DNA of 64,000 nt. Origin: Tunturibacter gelidoferens. Its GTDB lineage: Bacteria; Acidobacteriota; Terriglobia; Terriglobales; Acidobacteriaceae. The position numbers and the translations under genes are program-made. Each line of letters begins with the position of its first letter. Within the stretch, counting starts at the first letter, position 1. The stretch is from NCBI RefSeq assembly GCF_040358255.1, contig NZ_CP132938.1:4774001-4838000 (forward strand), written 5' to 3'. This document shows positions 9,158 through 18,271 of the stretch, in pieces. The notes under the pieces were generated by a model that was not told the DNA's origin, searched no databases, and saw nothing but the letters and a program-made list of their open reading frames with translations.

Positions 9158-10192
9158 CTATTGCCCCTTCAGCCCCGTCGCTGACTCCGTGCCCAGATCC
9201 GCCAGCGTCGTCCGCAGATATTTATGCGGATTGACCGGCGTATTCCTGATGCGAACCTCGTAGTGCAGGTGTGAGCCCGTGGTGCGTCCGCTATGGCCGA
9301 CGTAGCCGATGACCTGGCCGCGAACCACCGTCTGCCCCGCGATGCAGGCGAAGCCGGACATGTGACCATAGACAGTCTCAACCCCGTGCCCATGGTCGAT
9401 CACGACCTCTCGTCCATACCCATTAGACATCTCGGCCTGCTTCACGATGCCGTCCCCGGTCGCCCGGATGGGAATTCCGTTCGGAGCGCTGATATCGATG
9501 CCGGTGTGGAACTCGCCTTCGCCGTTGCCCAACACCGGGTCTTCGCGCTGGCCAAAGCTGCTCGTGATCGGCCCCATGATCGGCCAGAGTGTCGGGACAT
9601 ACGACGCAACCTCCAGGCTGCCGGCTCCCAGCAGATCGGTGGAGATATAGCCGGGGCCGTTGAGACTCGAGATCGCCCGGGTTGCCGTGCCGCTCATTGC
9701 AGAGCTGCGAAGCGAGTAGAACGCATCGATGGACTTGTAGTAGGCCTGCTCCGAGGTGTCAGAAGAATCCGAGCCGCTGGCCGCCGGCGTCGTAGCGATC
9801 GCTTCAGCCACTCCCGACGACTTGCCATGATGCCCGTCGCTGACTTTACCCACGGGAGATGCGAGTTTGCTAGCCGTCAGACCGTACAGTACGGAGACCT
9901 CGCTCGCGAGAGAGCCCAGTGAAGCCGCCTGAATGTCCTTTTCATGCGCCGCCTTCTCGAGGTGCGCGTAGTCCTTCTGGAGCGAGTTGTGGTCCTGCCG
10001 CAGCTGATTGAACCGGGAGGTCTTGATCAGCATCCGGGAGTAGGACCCAGCCAACCCAGTGATGGTGAACATGCCGATAATCGCGGCAGCCACAAACAGA
10101 TAAGCGTAGTGCAGAGGAACAGGTACCTTGCTAAGGTTGCCTTCTTCGTCGCGGCTGACGAGCATGATGTAATGGCGTTTTTTCAGCTTCAA
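9158..10192 (-). CDS. Membrane-anchored M23 (LytM-type) metallopeptidase
   Basis: A 344-residue envelope protein likely to cut peptidoglycan cross-links or to activate amidases. A membrane helix spans about residues 29-49, followed by a coiled-coil stretch (55-100), a Ser/Thr/Ala-rich linker and a C-terminal LytM domain. Zinc ligands are visible: H229 and D233 in HTGIDIS, and H308/H310 in GSHLHYE. The reading frame opens with TTG at 10192, giving the MKLKKRHY start typical of such proteins; the next ATG at 10165 would cut into the conserved N-terminus. Function in cell division or wall remodelling is inferred from the family. Confidence 0.88.
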   Translation of the reverse strand: MKLKKRHYIMLVSRDEEGNLSKVPVPLHYAYLFVAAAIIGMFTITGLAGSYSRMLIKTSRFNQLRQDHNSLQKDYAHLEKAAHEKDIQAASLGSLASEVSVLYGLTASKLASPVGKVSDGHHGKSSGVAEAIATTPAASGSDSSDTSEQAYYKSIDAFYSLRSSAMSGTATRAISSLNGPGYISTDLLGAGSLEVASYVPTLWPIMGPITSSFGQREDPVLGNGEGEFHTGIDISAPNGIPIRATGDGIVKQAEMSNGYGREVVIDHGHGVETVYGHMSGFACIAGQTVVRGQVIGYVGHSGRTTGSHLHYEVRIRNTPVNPHKYLRTTLADLGTESATGLKGQ

Positions 10193-10437
10193 TCAGAATC
10201 CCAGGCCCAGATTTGACCGCGAAGCGAGACCGCGGCTCGGAGAGGTTGCAATCAAAAGAATCGTGCGATGTAAATCGACTTCGACAATCGCCATTTCCAA
10301 TTGAACATCTCTCTTGAGCTTCCTCTTAGAGGGTACCAAACCAGTTACCCGCCGTGCAAACGAGCTTAGTCCAGATCTTCATCCCGTAACTACCACAAAA
10401 GAGTCACATTGTGCTTACCATTTAGTCTGCCATCAGT

Positions 10438-11496
10438 ATGAAGAAACCTTTCGCACCCTTCGGAGAGTTGGGCCTGATCGAGCAGATTCGCCGTGACTTC
10501 GCGACGACCGGCAGTGCGGTCAAACTGGGCATCGGCGACGATTGCGCGATTCTGCGGCCTCCGTCCGGATGTGAAGTCCTTGTGACCACGGACTTTACCC
10601 TGGAAGGTCGCCACTTCCGCCGCGACTCCCATCCACCGGAGTCGGTCGGCCATCGCTGCCTCGCTCGCGGATTGAGCGACCTTGCGGCCATGGGCGCGAC
10701 CCCATTGGCGGCCTTCCTCTCCCTGGCGCTTCCCTCCACCATGCTCGCCGAGGCAGCAGGACGAGCCTGGACGACCCGCTTCTTCAACGGCCTCCGTGCG
10801 CTGGCTGAGCTGCATGCCGTACCGCTGGCGGGCGGAGACACCTCGGAGTCGCCCGGCGGCAAACAAGCCCTGATCCTTGCCGACATCGTGCTGATCGGAT
10901 CTGCGCCAAAGGGCAAGGCTCTACGACGCTCTGGAGCCTTCCCCGGAGATGCCCTCTACGTAACCGGCCAACTCGGGGGCGCGGCTGCAGAGTTGGCCAC
11001 CTTGCTGGTGCGAAGAAAACGGATCATCAACTTGAAAACCACCGACGACCATCCCCACCTGTTTCCCGAACCGCGTCTGGATGTGGGCGAGGCCCTGCTG
11101 CGAAGAGGCCTCGCCACAGCATGCCTCGATATCAGCGACGGGCTTTCGACCGACCTTGCCCACCTCTGTCGCGCCTCCGGAGTGAACGCAGAGATCGAAC
11201 AGGAAGCGCTGCCAATCCATCCCCTCGCCGGGAAGCTGGATGCCCAAGCCGCACTCCACGCAGCACTGCACGGGGGCGAGGACTACGAACTACTCTTCAC
11301 CGCGCCATCCTCAGTCACGATGCCATCCTCCCTCGCAGGAGTACCACTTACGCGAATTGGAACTCTGAAGGCTCGCCGCACCGCGCAACCCCTGATGACT
11401 CTGCTCGCACCAGACGGCAGCCGCACGGAGTTGAAACCCGGCGGATGGGAGCACTTCTCCAAATCCACCAAGACAGAAAAAAAGACACCCCGCTGA
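10438..11496 (+). CDS. thiL: Thiamine-monophosphate kinase
   Basis: ThiL phosphorylates thiamine monophosphate to thiamine diphosphate, the last step of cofactor B1 synthesis. The 352-residue product shows the family motifs in order: GIGDDCAIL at 31-39, TTDFTLEGRHF, GLSDLAAMGATP, ISDGLSTDLAHL and GGEDYELLF. Length is typical. No other thiamine genes are nearby. A PLP-enzyme gene follows after 46 bases on the same strand and may be co-transcribed. Confidence 0.95.
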   Translation: MKKPFAPFGELGLIEQIRRDFATTGSAVKLGIGDDCAILRPPSGCEVLVTTDFTLEGRHFRRDSHPPESVGHRCLARGLSDLAAMGATPLAAFLSLALPSTMLAEAAGRAWTTRFFNGLRALAELHAVPLAGGDTSESPGGKQALILADIVLIGSAPKGKALRRSGAFPGDALYVTGQLGGAAAELATLLVRRKRIINLKTTDDHPHLFPEPRLDVGEALLRRGLATACLDISDGLSTDLAHLCRASGVNAEIEQEALPIHPLAGKLDAQAALHAALHGGEDYELLFTAPSSVTMPSSLAGVPLTRIGTLKARRTAQPLMTLLAPDGSRTELKPGGWEHFSKSTKTEKKTPR

Positions 11497-11542
11497 GCCT
11501 GCTACCATCAATCGGTTCGAATCGAATCTGCACCCTAAAAAT

Positions 11543-12679
11543 ATGCGCGAATCCACCAGAATCATTCGTTCTACGCTGAGCCGGACTGTCCCCGGCGAGC
11601 CGCTCCACACGGGGCCAGTATTCGCCGCGCCATATCACACGCCGGGTGACCCATCGGACACTCCCTACACCTACGCACGCTCGCATAACCCAACCTGGAC
11701 CGCACTCGAAAAAGCAATCGGCCAAATCGAATCCGGCCACCTCGCTACAGGCGAAAGCTACCGGGCAACCGCGCTGGTCTTCGCCTCCGGCATGGCCGCG
11801 TGTGCTGCGGTCTTTGGAGCGGTGCTACGACCGGGAGACGTTGTCGTACTTCCTTCGAACGCCTACTACACCGCACGCGTGCTGCTGCAGGAGTACTTCG
11901 CTCCCATGGGGATCACCTTGCGCATGTCACCGACTGCCGGAAACGCACAGGCCGAGCTGCTCGAAGGCGCGCGACTCCTCTGGTTGGAGTCGCCAAGTAA
12001 CCCCGGCATGGAGATATGTGACATCGCCCTGCTGAGCGAGGCCGCACATCGTGCAGGAGCTCTGGTCGCTGTGGACAACACCACGCCCACACCCTTGGGA
12101 CAACTTCCGCTCGCATTAGGCGCAGACTTTTCCGTCGCCTCAGACACGAAATCCATGACCGGCCACAGCGACCTCCTGCTCGGTCACGTCGCAGTGCGAG
12201 ACCTGGAACTTCGCGCAAAGATCGACCAATGGCGCACCCTTACCGGAGCCGCCCTGGGCCCGATGGAAGCATGGCTTGCGCTTCGTTCCATCGCGACACT
12301 TCCCCTGCGCCTCGAGCGCTCCTGCGAAAACGCGCAACGCATCGCCGAATTTCTCACGTCAAGGAAAGAAGTAACTAGCGTCTTCTACCCCGGCTTACCA
12401 TCGCATCCCGGCCACGAGATCGCGAAGAAGCAGATGCGCTACTTCGGCCCGGTGTTGAGCTTCGTGTTGCGAGATAAAACCGCCGCAGAGACCTTTCTTT
12501 CCCAGTCAACGTTGCTAACAGACGCCACCAGCTTTGGCGGTATAACGACAACAGCCGAACGTCGCGCGAAGTGGGGCGGCGATACAGTACCCGACGGCTT
12601 CATCCGCCTGAGCGCCGGCTGCGAAGCCATCGAGGACCTCATCGAAGATATGGCGCAAGCCCTGGATGCAACCCGTTAA
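11543..12679 (+). CDS. Cystathionine gamma-lyase/gamma-synthase family PLP enzyme
   Basis: A 378-residue enzyme of the Cys/Met metabolism PLP family (MetB/MetC/CTH). Visible motifs are YTYARSHNPT near residue 46, VFASGMAACAAV, VAVDNTTPTP and the PLP-lysine motif SDTKSMTGHSDLLLG. The chemistry is gamma- or beta-elimination/replacement on cystathionine or an acyl-homoserine; which one cannot be decided from sequence. A lyase would fit a reverse-transsulfuration route to cysteine. Its stop overlaps the start of the next gene (TAATG). Confidence 0.85.
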   Translation: MRESTRIIRSTLSRTVPGEPLHTGPVFAAPYHTPGDPSDTPYTYARSHNPTWTALEKAIGQIESGHLATGESYRATALVFASGMAACAAVFGAVLRPGDVVVLPSNAYYTARVLLQEYFAPMGITLRMSPTAGNAQAELLEGARLLWLESPSNPGMEICDIALLSEAAHRAGALVAVDNTTPTPLGQLPLALGADFSVASDTKSMTGHSDLLLGHVAVRDLELRAKIDQWRTLTGAALGPMEAWLALRSIATLPLRLERSCENAQRIAEFLTSRKEVTSVFYPGLPSHPGHEIAKKQMRYFGPVLSFVLRDKTAAETFLSQSTLLTDATSFGGITTTAERRAKWGGDTVPDGFIRLSAGCEAIEDLIEDMAQALDATR

Positions 12680-13293
12680 TGCTCAATCAGGCGACAGATG
12701 CCAGCGAAAAATTTGCTCAGAACTGGACAGCTGAGATACTGAAGACGGCGCCGTTGATCGCGCCCGCACGGCAGTTTATCTATCCTAGGCAGATCGCAGG
12801 CGAAGAAGATGCCCTCGCCCGAGGTGCGTTGCAGCTGATGGTTCAGCCAGCCAACGGCGGAGCATTTCTCGCAACCTGCGCCCTGGGCTTCACCAACTCA
12901 AAGATGCCGACCGGCGTCTTTGCCTGTCCAAATCCGCAGGAGATGTGCGCTGTGGCCGGCGGCTACGCCTATATCGTCGATACCATTCAACCGGAGCACT
13001 GTACTCACATCGAAATGAAACCGGTCGTTGAAACACACCTCCTCGTTACGCAGGGACTTCTCTTATTTGTTGGGTTTCACTCGATGATCGCCTGGAGCGC
13101 AGGCGGAATAGCGTGGGAGACAGCGCGGCTTAGCTGGGAAGGCGTGCGTATCATCGGCATCGAAGGCAACACGCTGCACGGCGTTGGATGGAACCTATTG
13201 ACCGATCGCGAGGTTGCATTCCAAGTAGATCTTCTTACTGGTCACCATCAGGGTGGAGGGTTCGCTCAGCCGCCGCAGCGACAAAAAAGCTGA
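12679..13293 (+). CDS. Conserved hypothetical protein
   Basis: A 204-residue soluble protein that I cannot assign to a family. It begins at the ATG of a TAATG overlap with the PLP enzyme, so translation is coupled. The middle (FICPR-like FIYPRQ, then LQLMVQPANGGAFLATCALG, PTGVFACPNPQEMCAVAGGYAYIVDT) looks like a compact beta-sandwich and the C-terminal end is polar. Its last 59 bases overlap the 3' end of rsmD on the other strand. Function unknown. Confidence 0.7.
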   Translation: MLNQATDASEKFAQNWTAEILKTAPLIAPARQFIYPRQIAGEEDALARGALQLMVQPANGGAFLATCALGFTNSKMPTGVFACPNPQEMCAVAGGYAYIVDTIQPEHCTHIEMKPVVETHLLVTQGLLLFVGFHSMIAWSAGGIAWETARLSWEGVRIIGIEGNTLHGVGWNLLTDREVAFQVDLLTGHHQGGGFAQPPQRQKS

Positions 13294-13834
13294 GCGCGGC
13301 ATCGCCCTGCTTCAAGAGCCGAGTGTGTTCGAGCACGCCATATTTTGAAGCAAGCTTGCCCTTACGCCCGTGTTCGGCGATCACCAAAGCATTCGCACTG
13401 AGAATCGCACTTCCTCGCACACTTCCAAAAAAATTCAGCGTGCCTGAGTATTCGTCCTCCGCCTCGTACGGCGGATCGAGATAGACGATGTCCACCGGTT
13501 GCGGCAGTTTGCCAAGGCGTTGCAGCATCGCCCCCACACCACGATCCTCCAACGTGAAGCCGCGACTGATCTTCAGCGCAGCAAGATTCTGCCGCAGCGA
13601 AGCCAGCGCCGGTTCGGCGTTCTCAGCAAACCATACGTGCTCCGCGCCACGACTTATCGCTTCGATTCCAACCGCTCCCGTACCGGCGTAGAGATCGACG
13701 AATCGACAACCATCAATCCGCGGCGCGAGGATGTTGAAGAGCGTCTCGCGCAGACGGTCGCTAGTCGGACGCGTCTTCAAACCGGGTGGAGCAGAGAGCT
13801 GACGGGAGCGGTAAGTACCTGCAATGACGCGCAT
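13235..13834 (-). CDS. rsmD: 16S rRNA (guanine(966)-N2)-methyltransferase
   Basis: RsmD methylates G966 of 16S rRNA. The 199-residue product starts MRVIAGTYRSR and keeps the family motifs: TRPTSDRLRETLFNIL, the SAM-binding FVDLYAGTGAVGIEA and the catalytic DPPY in VYLDPPYEAE. The ATG at 13834 matches the family start; the upstream extension is not conserved in type. The gene converges on, and overlaps by 59 bases, the conserved hypothetical gene on the plus strand. Confidence 0.93.
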   Translation of the reverse strand: MRVIAGTYRSRQLSAPPGLKTRPTSDRLRETLFNILAPRIDGCRFVDLYAGTGAVGIEAISRGAEHVWFAENAEPALASLRQNLAALKISRGFTLEDRGVGAMLQRLGKLPQPVDIVYLDPPYEAEDEYSGTLNFFGSVRGSAILSANALVIAEHGRKGKLASKYGVLEHTRLLKQGDAALSFFVAAAAERTLHPDGDQ

Positions 13835-13897
13835 CTTCCCTATGGTAAGCCCAGGGCAAGCCGCAAAGACGCGAATCCGTAAACCCCAGCGCATACA

Positions 13898-15013
13898 ATG
13901 GAGGACATGCGTGGGTGGTCTTTTCCGATCGGCAGATTTCTCGGCGTGGATGTCCGCATTCACACCTTCTTCCTCCTTATCCTTGGGTTGTCGATCAGCT
14001 ACGCCTCGATGACGGGAGCAACCGGGAGCCGCGGGTTTGCTCTCTGGCTCCTGCTCCTGCTCGCAGTCATCGTCCGCGAAGTAGCTCGCGCCATCGGCGC
14101 CGCGTGGTTCGGGCTTGACCTCCGCGCTGTGCTTCTCCTTCCCGTAGGCGGCTTGATGAGTTACGCAAGCAGCGAGGCGACCGAGAAGGCTACAACGCCA
14201 GAGATGCAGAAGCGCATGGCCGTCATCGGGCCGAGCGCAAATATCGGATTCGGCCTGCTGCTGGCCGCAATGACACTAACCATTGCGCCTGAGGTCAGCC
14301 TTCTCGAACGCCCATGGATGTCGCCTGCGCACCTGCTGAGGGCGGCGATATGGATGAACATTCTGCTGGGTGTCGTGAACCTGCTACCAGCATCGCCGCT
14401 TGATGGTGGACGTGTCTTTCGCGGCGAGTTCGCCAAGACAAAGGGCGTCATCAAGACTTCACGAGCAGCGGCAGGTCTCGGCCAATTCATCGCCATCGCG
14501 CTCATAGTCGCCGGCCTTCTTGTGCCGAACATGTGGCTGGTCATGATCGGAGCCTTCCTCATGATCGGCGCACACATGGAAGATCAGGGCCTGCTGCTTC
14601 AGACCGATGTGGACGCGGTGCGGATGCGCGACGTCATGCTGACGCAGTTCAGCATGCTCTCGGCCTCGGATACGCTCGAAGATGCGCTCCAGCGCTCGGT
14701 CCACACCCTGCAGGATGTCTTTCCCGTAGTGCGCGGATCTAACCTCGTTGGCGCTGTCTCGCGGCAGAGCATCGTCGATGCCCTGCAAAGCGACGGCAAC
14801 GGCTATGTCCAGGGCGTGATGACGCGCTCCTTCCAAACCGCGCAGCCCGACGATTCCCTCGTCAAAACCCTGCGCCGCATCATGGCCGGCCAGGGCGCGC
14901 AGATGGTTCCCGTGCTCGAAGGCGACCGCATCGTCGGCATCATCACGCCGCAGAATCTTGCTCTCTCCATGGGAATGCTGAACCAGCGCCGCAAGCTGCG
15001 GCAACCGGAATAA
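13898..15013 (+). CDS. Site-2-protease-like membrane protein with CBS domains, active-site histidines missing
   Basis: A 371-residue integral membrane protein with the SpoIVFB/RseP-like site-2-protease fold (about residues 10-225) and two CBS domains (about 230-360). The second S2P motif is present (NLLPASPLDGGRVF, D169), but the zinc-binding HExxH of the first helix reads R60-E61-V62-A63-R64, so both histidine ligands are arginine. It is therefore predicted to be proteolytically inactive or to work differently. Start is ambiguous: ATG at 13898 or ATG at 13907, the latter with GGAGG only two bases before it. Its stop overlaps the rsmI start (TAATG). Confidence 0.85.
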   Translation: MEDMRGWSFPIGRFLGVDVRIHTFFLLILGLSISYASMTGATGSRGFALWLLLLLAVIVREVARAIGAAWFGLDLRAVLLLPVGGLMSYASSEATEKATTPEMQKRMAVIGPSANIGFGLLLAAMTLTIAPEVSLLERPWMSPAHLLRAAIWMNILLGVVNLLPASPLDGGRVFRGEFAKTKGVIKTSRAAAGLGQFIAIALIVAGLLVPNMWLVMIGAFLMIGAHMEDQGLLLQTDVDAVRMRDVMLTQFSMLSASDTLEDALQRSVHTLQDVFPVVRGSNLVGAVSRQSIVDALQSDGNGYVQGVMTRSFQTAQPDDSLVKTLRRIMAGQGAQMVPVLEGDRIVGIITPQNLALSMGMLNQRRKLRQPE

Positions 15014-15897
15014 TGCCCGCAAGTCGCGACAACGACGACCGGCCGCTGGCGCCGGGTCTCTACCTCGTAGCCACCCCCATCGGCAACCTTGAAGACATCA
15101 CCTTGCGTGCGCTCCGAGTGCTGCGTCAGGCGGACCGCATCGCCTGCGAGGATACGCGGCAGACCCAGAAGCTGCTCAATCACTTTGAGATCCGCACCCC
15201 GACCGTGAGTTATCACATGCACAACGAGGGCTCACGCACCGAAGAACTCATAGCCGAACTAAAAAACGGTGCGCGCATAGCGATCGTCAGTGACGCCGGA
15301 ACCCCCGGCATCGCCGATCCCGGAGGCCAGATCGTCGCGGCCGCCCTCGCCTCAGGAGTTGATGTCTTCCCCATCCCCGGAGCCAACGCCGCCATCAGCG
15401 GCCTGATCGCAAGCGGCCTCAACACCGAACGATTCACTTTCCACGGCTTTCTCCCCGCCAAAGCAGGCCAACGAAAGACCGCTCTCGACGACCTCGTACG
15501 AGGCGACGTAACCCACGTCTTCTACGAAGCCCCCCATCGCATCCTCGACACCCTCGCAGACATCGAAGGCGTGTTCGGCCCCAATCAGCACATCGTCATC
15601 GCGCGCGAACTGACCAAGATGCATGAAGAGTTTTTGCGTGGCACGGTCGCCGACCTACGGTCCCAACTCTCCGCCCGCGCCAGCATCCGCGGAGAGATTG
15701 TGCTGATGCTCGCGCCCACAACCATCGAGAGCACCTCCGAAGACAAGAAAAACACCCTTGCCGCCGAGGTCTCCGCCATGATGAAGTCAGAAGGGATCAG
15801 CGAGATGGACGCCCTGAAGCGAATCGCTCGCGAACGCGGCATCGGAAAGAGCGAAGCCTATCGCGAGTTGCAACGCGAACAGAACAAGCTGCGCTAG
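15013..15897 (+). CDS. rsmI: 16S rRNA (cytidine(1402)-2'-O)-methyltransferase
   Basis: RsmI methylates the ribose of C1402 in 16S rRNA using SAM. The 294-residue product has the tetrapyrrole-methylase fold signature: GLYLVATPIGNLEDITLRA near residue 15, ACEDTRQTQKLL, SDAGTPGIADPG, and FPIPGANAAISGLIASGL, followed by VFYEAPHRI. Length is normal. Translation is coupled to the membrane protein upstream by a TAATG overlap, although no functional link is obvious. Confidence 0.95.
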   Translation: MPASRDNDDRPLAPGLYLVATPIGNLEDITLRALRVLRQADRIACEDTRQTQKLLNHFEIRTPTVSYHMHNEGSRTEELIAELKNGARIAIVSDAGTPGIADPGGQIVAAALASGVDVFPIPGANAAISGLIASGLNTERFTFHGFLPAKAGQRKTALDDLVRGDVTHVFYEAPHRILDTLADIEGVFGPNQHIVIARELTKMHEEFLRGTVADLRSQLSARASIRGEIVLMLAPTTIESTSEDKKNTLAAEVSAMMKSEGISEMDALKRIARERGIGKSEAYRELQREQNKLR

Positions 15898-15929
15898 GCT
15901 GCCATGCCGCAGTTTTCCCAGCCGAGACC

Positions 15930-16343
15930 TCAGTCCCGCCCCTTGACCCGATCGTAGTGATAAACGTTGCTGGTGGTTCCCAGCGCCTGGTTATAAAGGC
16001 TGGTCGCGCCAATCGCTTCGTTCAACTCTTCGGTGAACTCATGGATCGCCCGCAGATGATCCGCCGACGCGGGAATCTCCAGCTTGCTCGTCTTGAGAAA
16101 CTTCTGGTATCCCCGGTCGAGCAGACGCGTAATCTCCCCATTCAGCAGCCAGCCGGGACGGGCCAGGATCTCAACCGTGCCATCAGGCGCCGCGGCAATC
16201 TCAGCCGCACAGCCGTATTTCCTTACCTGGACAGCATTTGGCGTTCGCTTTGCACCCTCCTGCGCGGGGGCAACATCGAATCTCTGGCCTCCGAGGAGAC
16301 CAAGAACATCATTAAAGCTTCGTTGTGGGATCTTTTTCGCCAT
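15930..16343 (-). CDS. Conserved hypothetical protein
   Basis: A 137-residue soluble, charged protein (MAKKIPQRSFNDVLGLLGG at the start, YDRVKGRD at the end). There is no signal peptide, membrane helix or motif I can name. It is divergent from cysM across a 104-base gap, which probably holds both promoters. The frame is intact with typical codon use, and I believe it is a real gene, but I cannot propose a function. Confidence 0.65.
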   Translation of the reverse strand: MAKKIPQRSFNDVLGLLGGQRFDVAPAQEGAKRTPNAVQVRKYGCAAEIAAAPDGTVEILARPGWLLNGEITRLLDRGYQKFLKTSKLEIPASADHLRAIHEFTEELNEAIGATSLYNQALGTTSNVYHYDRVKGRD

Positions 16344-16447
16344 AAGTGCAATACGTTAGACTCGATTAACTGTCGCACATCCGCGGAAGTCCTTCAATCA
16401 CCGCAGCGCAGAACGATTCAAATGAATCAAAAGAAGATGGAAGCTGC

Positions 16448-17383
16448 ATGATCACCACCGTCAAACCGTTTGGAACAAGCATCCTCGACCGCGTCGGCCA
16501 CACGCCACTGGTGAGGCTCGAACGCCTGAGCAGTCATCTGCCCGGAATCCAAATCTTGGGCAAAGCCGAATGGGCGAACCCAGGCGGTTCGGTTAAGGAT
16601 CGTGCTGCCTCCGCCATCGTCGCCGACGCGCAGCACCGAGGTCTCCTCAACGACACCCGAGGTCTGCTCGATGCCACCAGCGGCAACACCGGTATCGCAT
16701 ACGCCATGCTGGGCGCCGCGTTAGGCTTCCGTGTCACCCTCTGCATGCCATCGAACGTCTCACCCGAGCGCAAGCGCTACCTCGCCGCCTACGGAGCAGA
16801 GGTCCTCTGGACTGACCCAGCCAACGGCTCCGACGGCGCGATCCGTAAAGCACGAGAGCTGGCCGCAGCCGAGCCAGACAAGTACTACTACGCCGACCAG
16901 TACTCCAACGACGAGAACTGGAAGGCGCACTACCGCACCACCGCAACCGAGATCTGGGAGCAGACCGAAGGCCAGATCACCCACTTCGTCGCAGGCCTCG
17001 GAACCAGCGGCACCTTCATGGGCACAACCCGACGCCTGAAGGAGCTGAACCCGTCGATCCGTTGCATCTCCATGCAGCCGGACTCGCCCTTCAACGGTCT
17101 CGAAGGCCTCAAGCACATGGCAACCGCAATCGTGCCGCGCATCTACGACCCATCACTTGCCGACGCGAACATCGACATTCCCACCGAAACCGCCTACGAC
17201 ATGGCAAAAAATCTGGCCCGCAACCAGGGCCTGCTCATTGGAATCTCAGCTGCCGCCGCCGTCGCAGCTTGCCTCCAGATTGGTGAACAGGAGGCGAGCG
17301 CCGGCCGCGAGGCTGTCATCGTCACCATTCTCTGCGATTCAGCGGAAAAATACATGAGCGAACGCTTCTGGCAGGAGGGCTAA
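16448..17383 (+). CDS. cysM: Cysteine synthase (CysM-like)
   Basis: A 311-residue fold-type-II PLP enzyme making cysteine. The PLP lysine is K50 in NPGGSVKDRAAS and the phosphate/substrate loop is TSGNTG near residue 79. The distal helix reads LEGLKHM, where mycobacterial CysM has an arginine that helps recognise O-phosphoserine; here it is lysine. Because the gene is followed four bases later by a JAMM peptidase and then a ThiS/MoaD-like carrier, the sulfur donor is probably a protein thiocarboxylate, as in Mycobacterium tuberculosis, rather than free sulfide (inference). Confidence 0.9.
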   Translation: MITTVKPFGTSILDRVGHTPLVRLERLSSHLPGIQILGKAEWANPGGSVKDRAASAIVADAQHRGLLNDTRGLLDATSGNTGIAYAMLGAALGFRVTLCMPSNVSPERKRYLAAYGAEVLWTDPANGSDGAIRKARELAAAEPDKYYYADQYSNDENWKAHYRTTATEIWEQTEGQITHFVAGLGTSGTFMGTTRRLKELNPSIRCISMQPDSPFNGLEGLKHMATAIVPRIYDPSLADANIDIPTETAYDMAKNLARNQGLLIGISAAAAVAACLQIGEQEASAGREAVIVTILCDSAEKYMSERFWQEG

Positions 17384-17387
17384 CCAG

Positions 17388-17891
17388 ATGCTTCGCATCC
17401 ATTACGCTGACTACGAAACCCTGCGCGCCCACGGCGAAGAGACCTATCCCAACGAGTGCTGCGGCGTCCTGCTCGGAAAGAACATCGCCGGCGAGGGCAA
17501 TGGCGCCGCGGCGGTCAATCACGTCCAGCAGATCGTCCGTGCCGGCAACACTCGCACCGACTCCGCCCACAACCGCTACAACATCGCCCCGCAGGAGCTC
17601 GTCAAGATTCAACGGCAGGCACGCGCCCTCGGCCTGGACATCGTCGGCTTCTACCACTCGCATCCCGACCATCCCGCCCAGTGGTCCAAAACCGACTTCG
17701 CCGAAGCCCACTGGCTGAGCTGCTCCTACATCATCACCAGCGTCGAACAGGGCAAAGCTGTCCTGACAAACTCCTTTCTGCTGAGCGGAAAAACAGAAGA
17801 GGACAAAACATTCGACGACGAACCAATTCAAATCGACATCGCTCCTAACGTCGCCGAAGCAGCGGCCCACAACCAGAAAGGTCAGGCATGA
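17388..17891 (+). CDS. mec: JAMM/MPN metalloprotease (Mec-like)
   Basis: A 167-residue zinc isopeptidase of the Mov34/MPN/PAD-1 family. The JAMM motif is complete: E23 (PNECCGVLLG) and H90-S-H92-P ... S100-x-x-D103. In mycobacteria Mec releases cysteine from the CysO-cysteine adduct; in Pseudomonas QbsD trims residues after the Gly-Gly of a sulfur carrier. Either or both jobs would fit here, because the neighbouring carrier has a C-terminal tail. It starts four bases after cysM and its stop overlaps the carrier start (ATGA). Confidence 0.88.
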   Translation: MLRIHYADYETLRAHGEETYPNECCGVLLGKNIAGEGNGAAAVNHVQQIVRAGNTRTDSAHNRYNIAPQELVKIQRQARALGLDIVGFYHSHPDHPAQWSKTDFAEAHWLSCSYIITSVEQGKAVLTNSFLLSGKTEEDKTFDDEPIQIDIAPNVAEAAAHNQKGQA

Positions 17892-18175
17892 ACATTCACA
17901 TCCCAACCCCGCTGCGCGCCTACACAGGCGGATTAGAGACCGTCAGCGTCGCGGGAACAACCGTCGGCAGCGTGTTTCAGCAGCTCACCGTCCAATATCC
18001 TGAGCTCAAGCCACACCTCTTCACCCCGGAAGGCAAACTTCGCTCATTCGTGAACGTCTATCTGAACGATGACGACATCCGCTACCTCCCAAACAAAGAA
18101 GAGACCCCGGCAACCGACACGGACGAACTCACGATCATCCCCTCCATCGCCGGCGGAACGAACTGTCGACCCTAA
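17888..18175 (+). CDS. cysO: MoaD/ThiS-family sulfur carrier protein (CysO-like), C-terminally extended
   Basis: A 95-residue ubiquitin-fold sulfur carrier. It matches CysO-type carriers in layout: TPLRAYTGG near residue 8, LRSFVNVYLNDDDIRYL at 51-67, and a C-terminal IIPSIAGG with the Gly-Gly at 89-90. Mature carriers end at this Gly-Gly, whose carboxylate is adenylated and thiocarboxylated. Here five more residues (TNCRP) follow, so proteolytic trimming should be required; the adjacent JAMM protease is the obvious candidate. Its start overlaps the protease stop. Confidence 0.88.
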   Translation: MNIHIPTPLRAYTGGLETVSVAGTTVGSVFQQLTVQYPELKPHLFTPEGKLRSFVNVYLNDDDIRYLPNKEETPATDTDELTIIPSIAGGTNCRP

Positions 18176-18190
18176 AATTTTCCTATTTGT

Positions 18191-18225
18191 AACCGTCTAA
18201 AGAATCAGTTCGAAGACGGTTTTAC
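18191..18225 (+). terminator. Weak hairpin between cysO and moeZ
   Basis: AACCGTCT and AGACGGTT form an 8-bp stem with a 15-base loop, followed by a short T-rich stretch. It may be an attenuating terminator or an RNA processing site inside the cluster. Stem strength and T-run are modest. Confidence 0.3.
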
Positions 18226-18271
18226 GAGATGAAGATTTTTGACGCTTCCATGAGAGGCAGAGGAAAAGACA

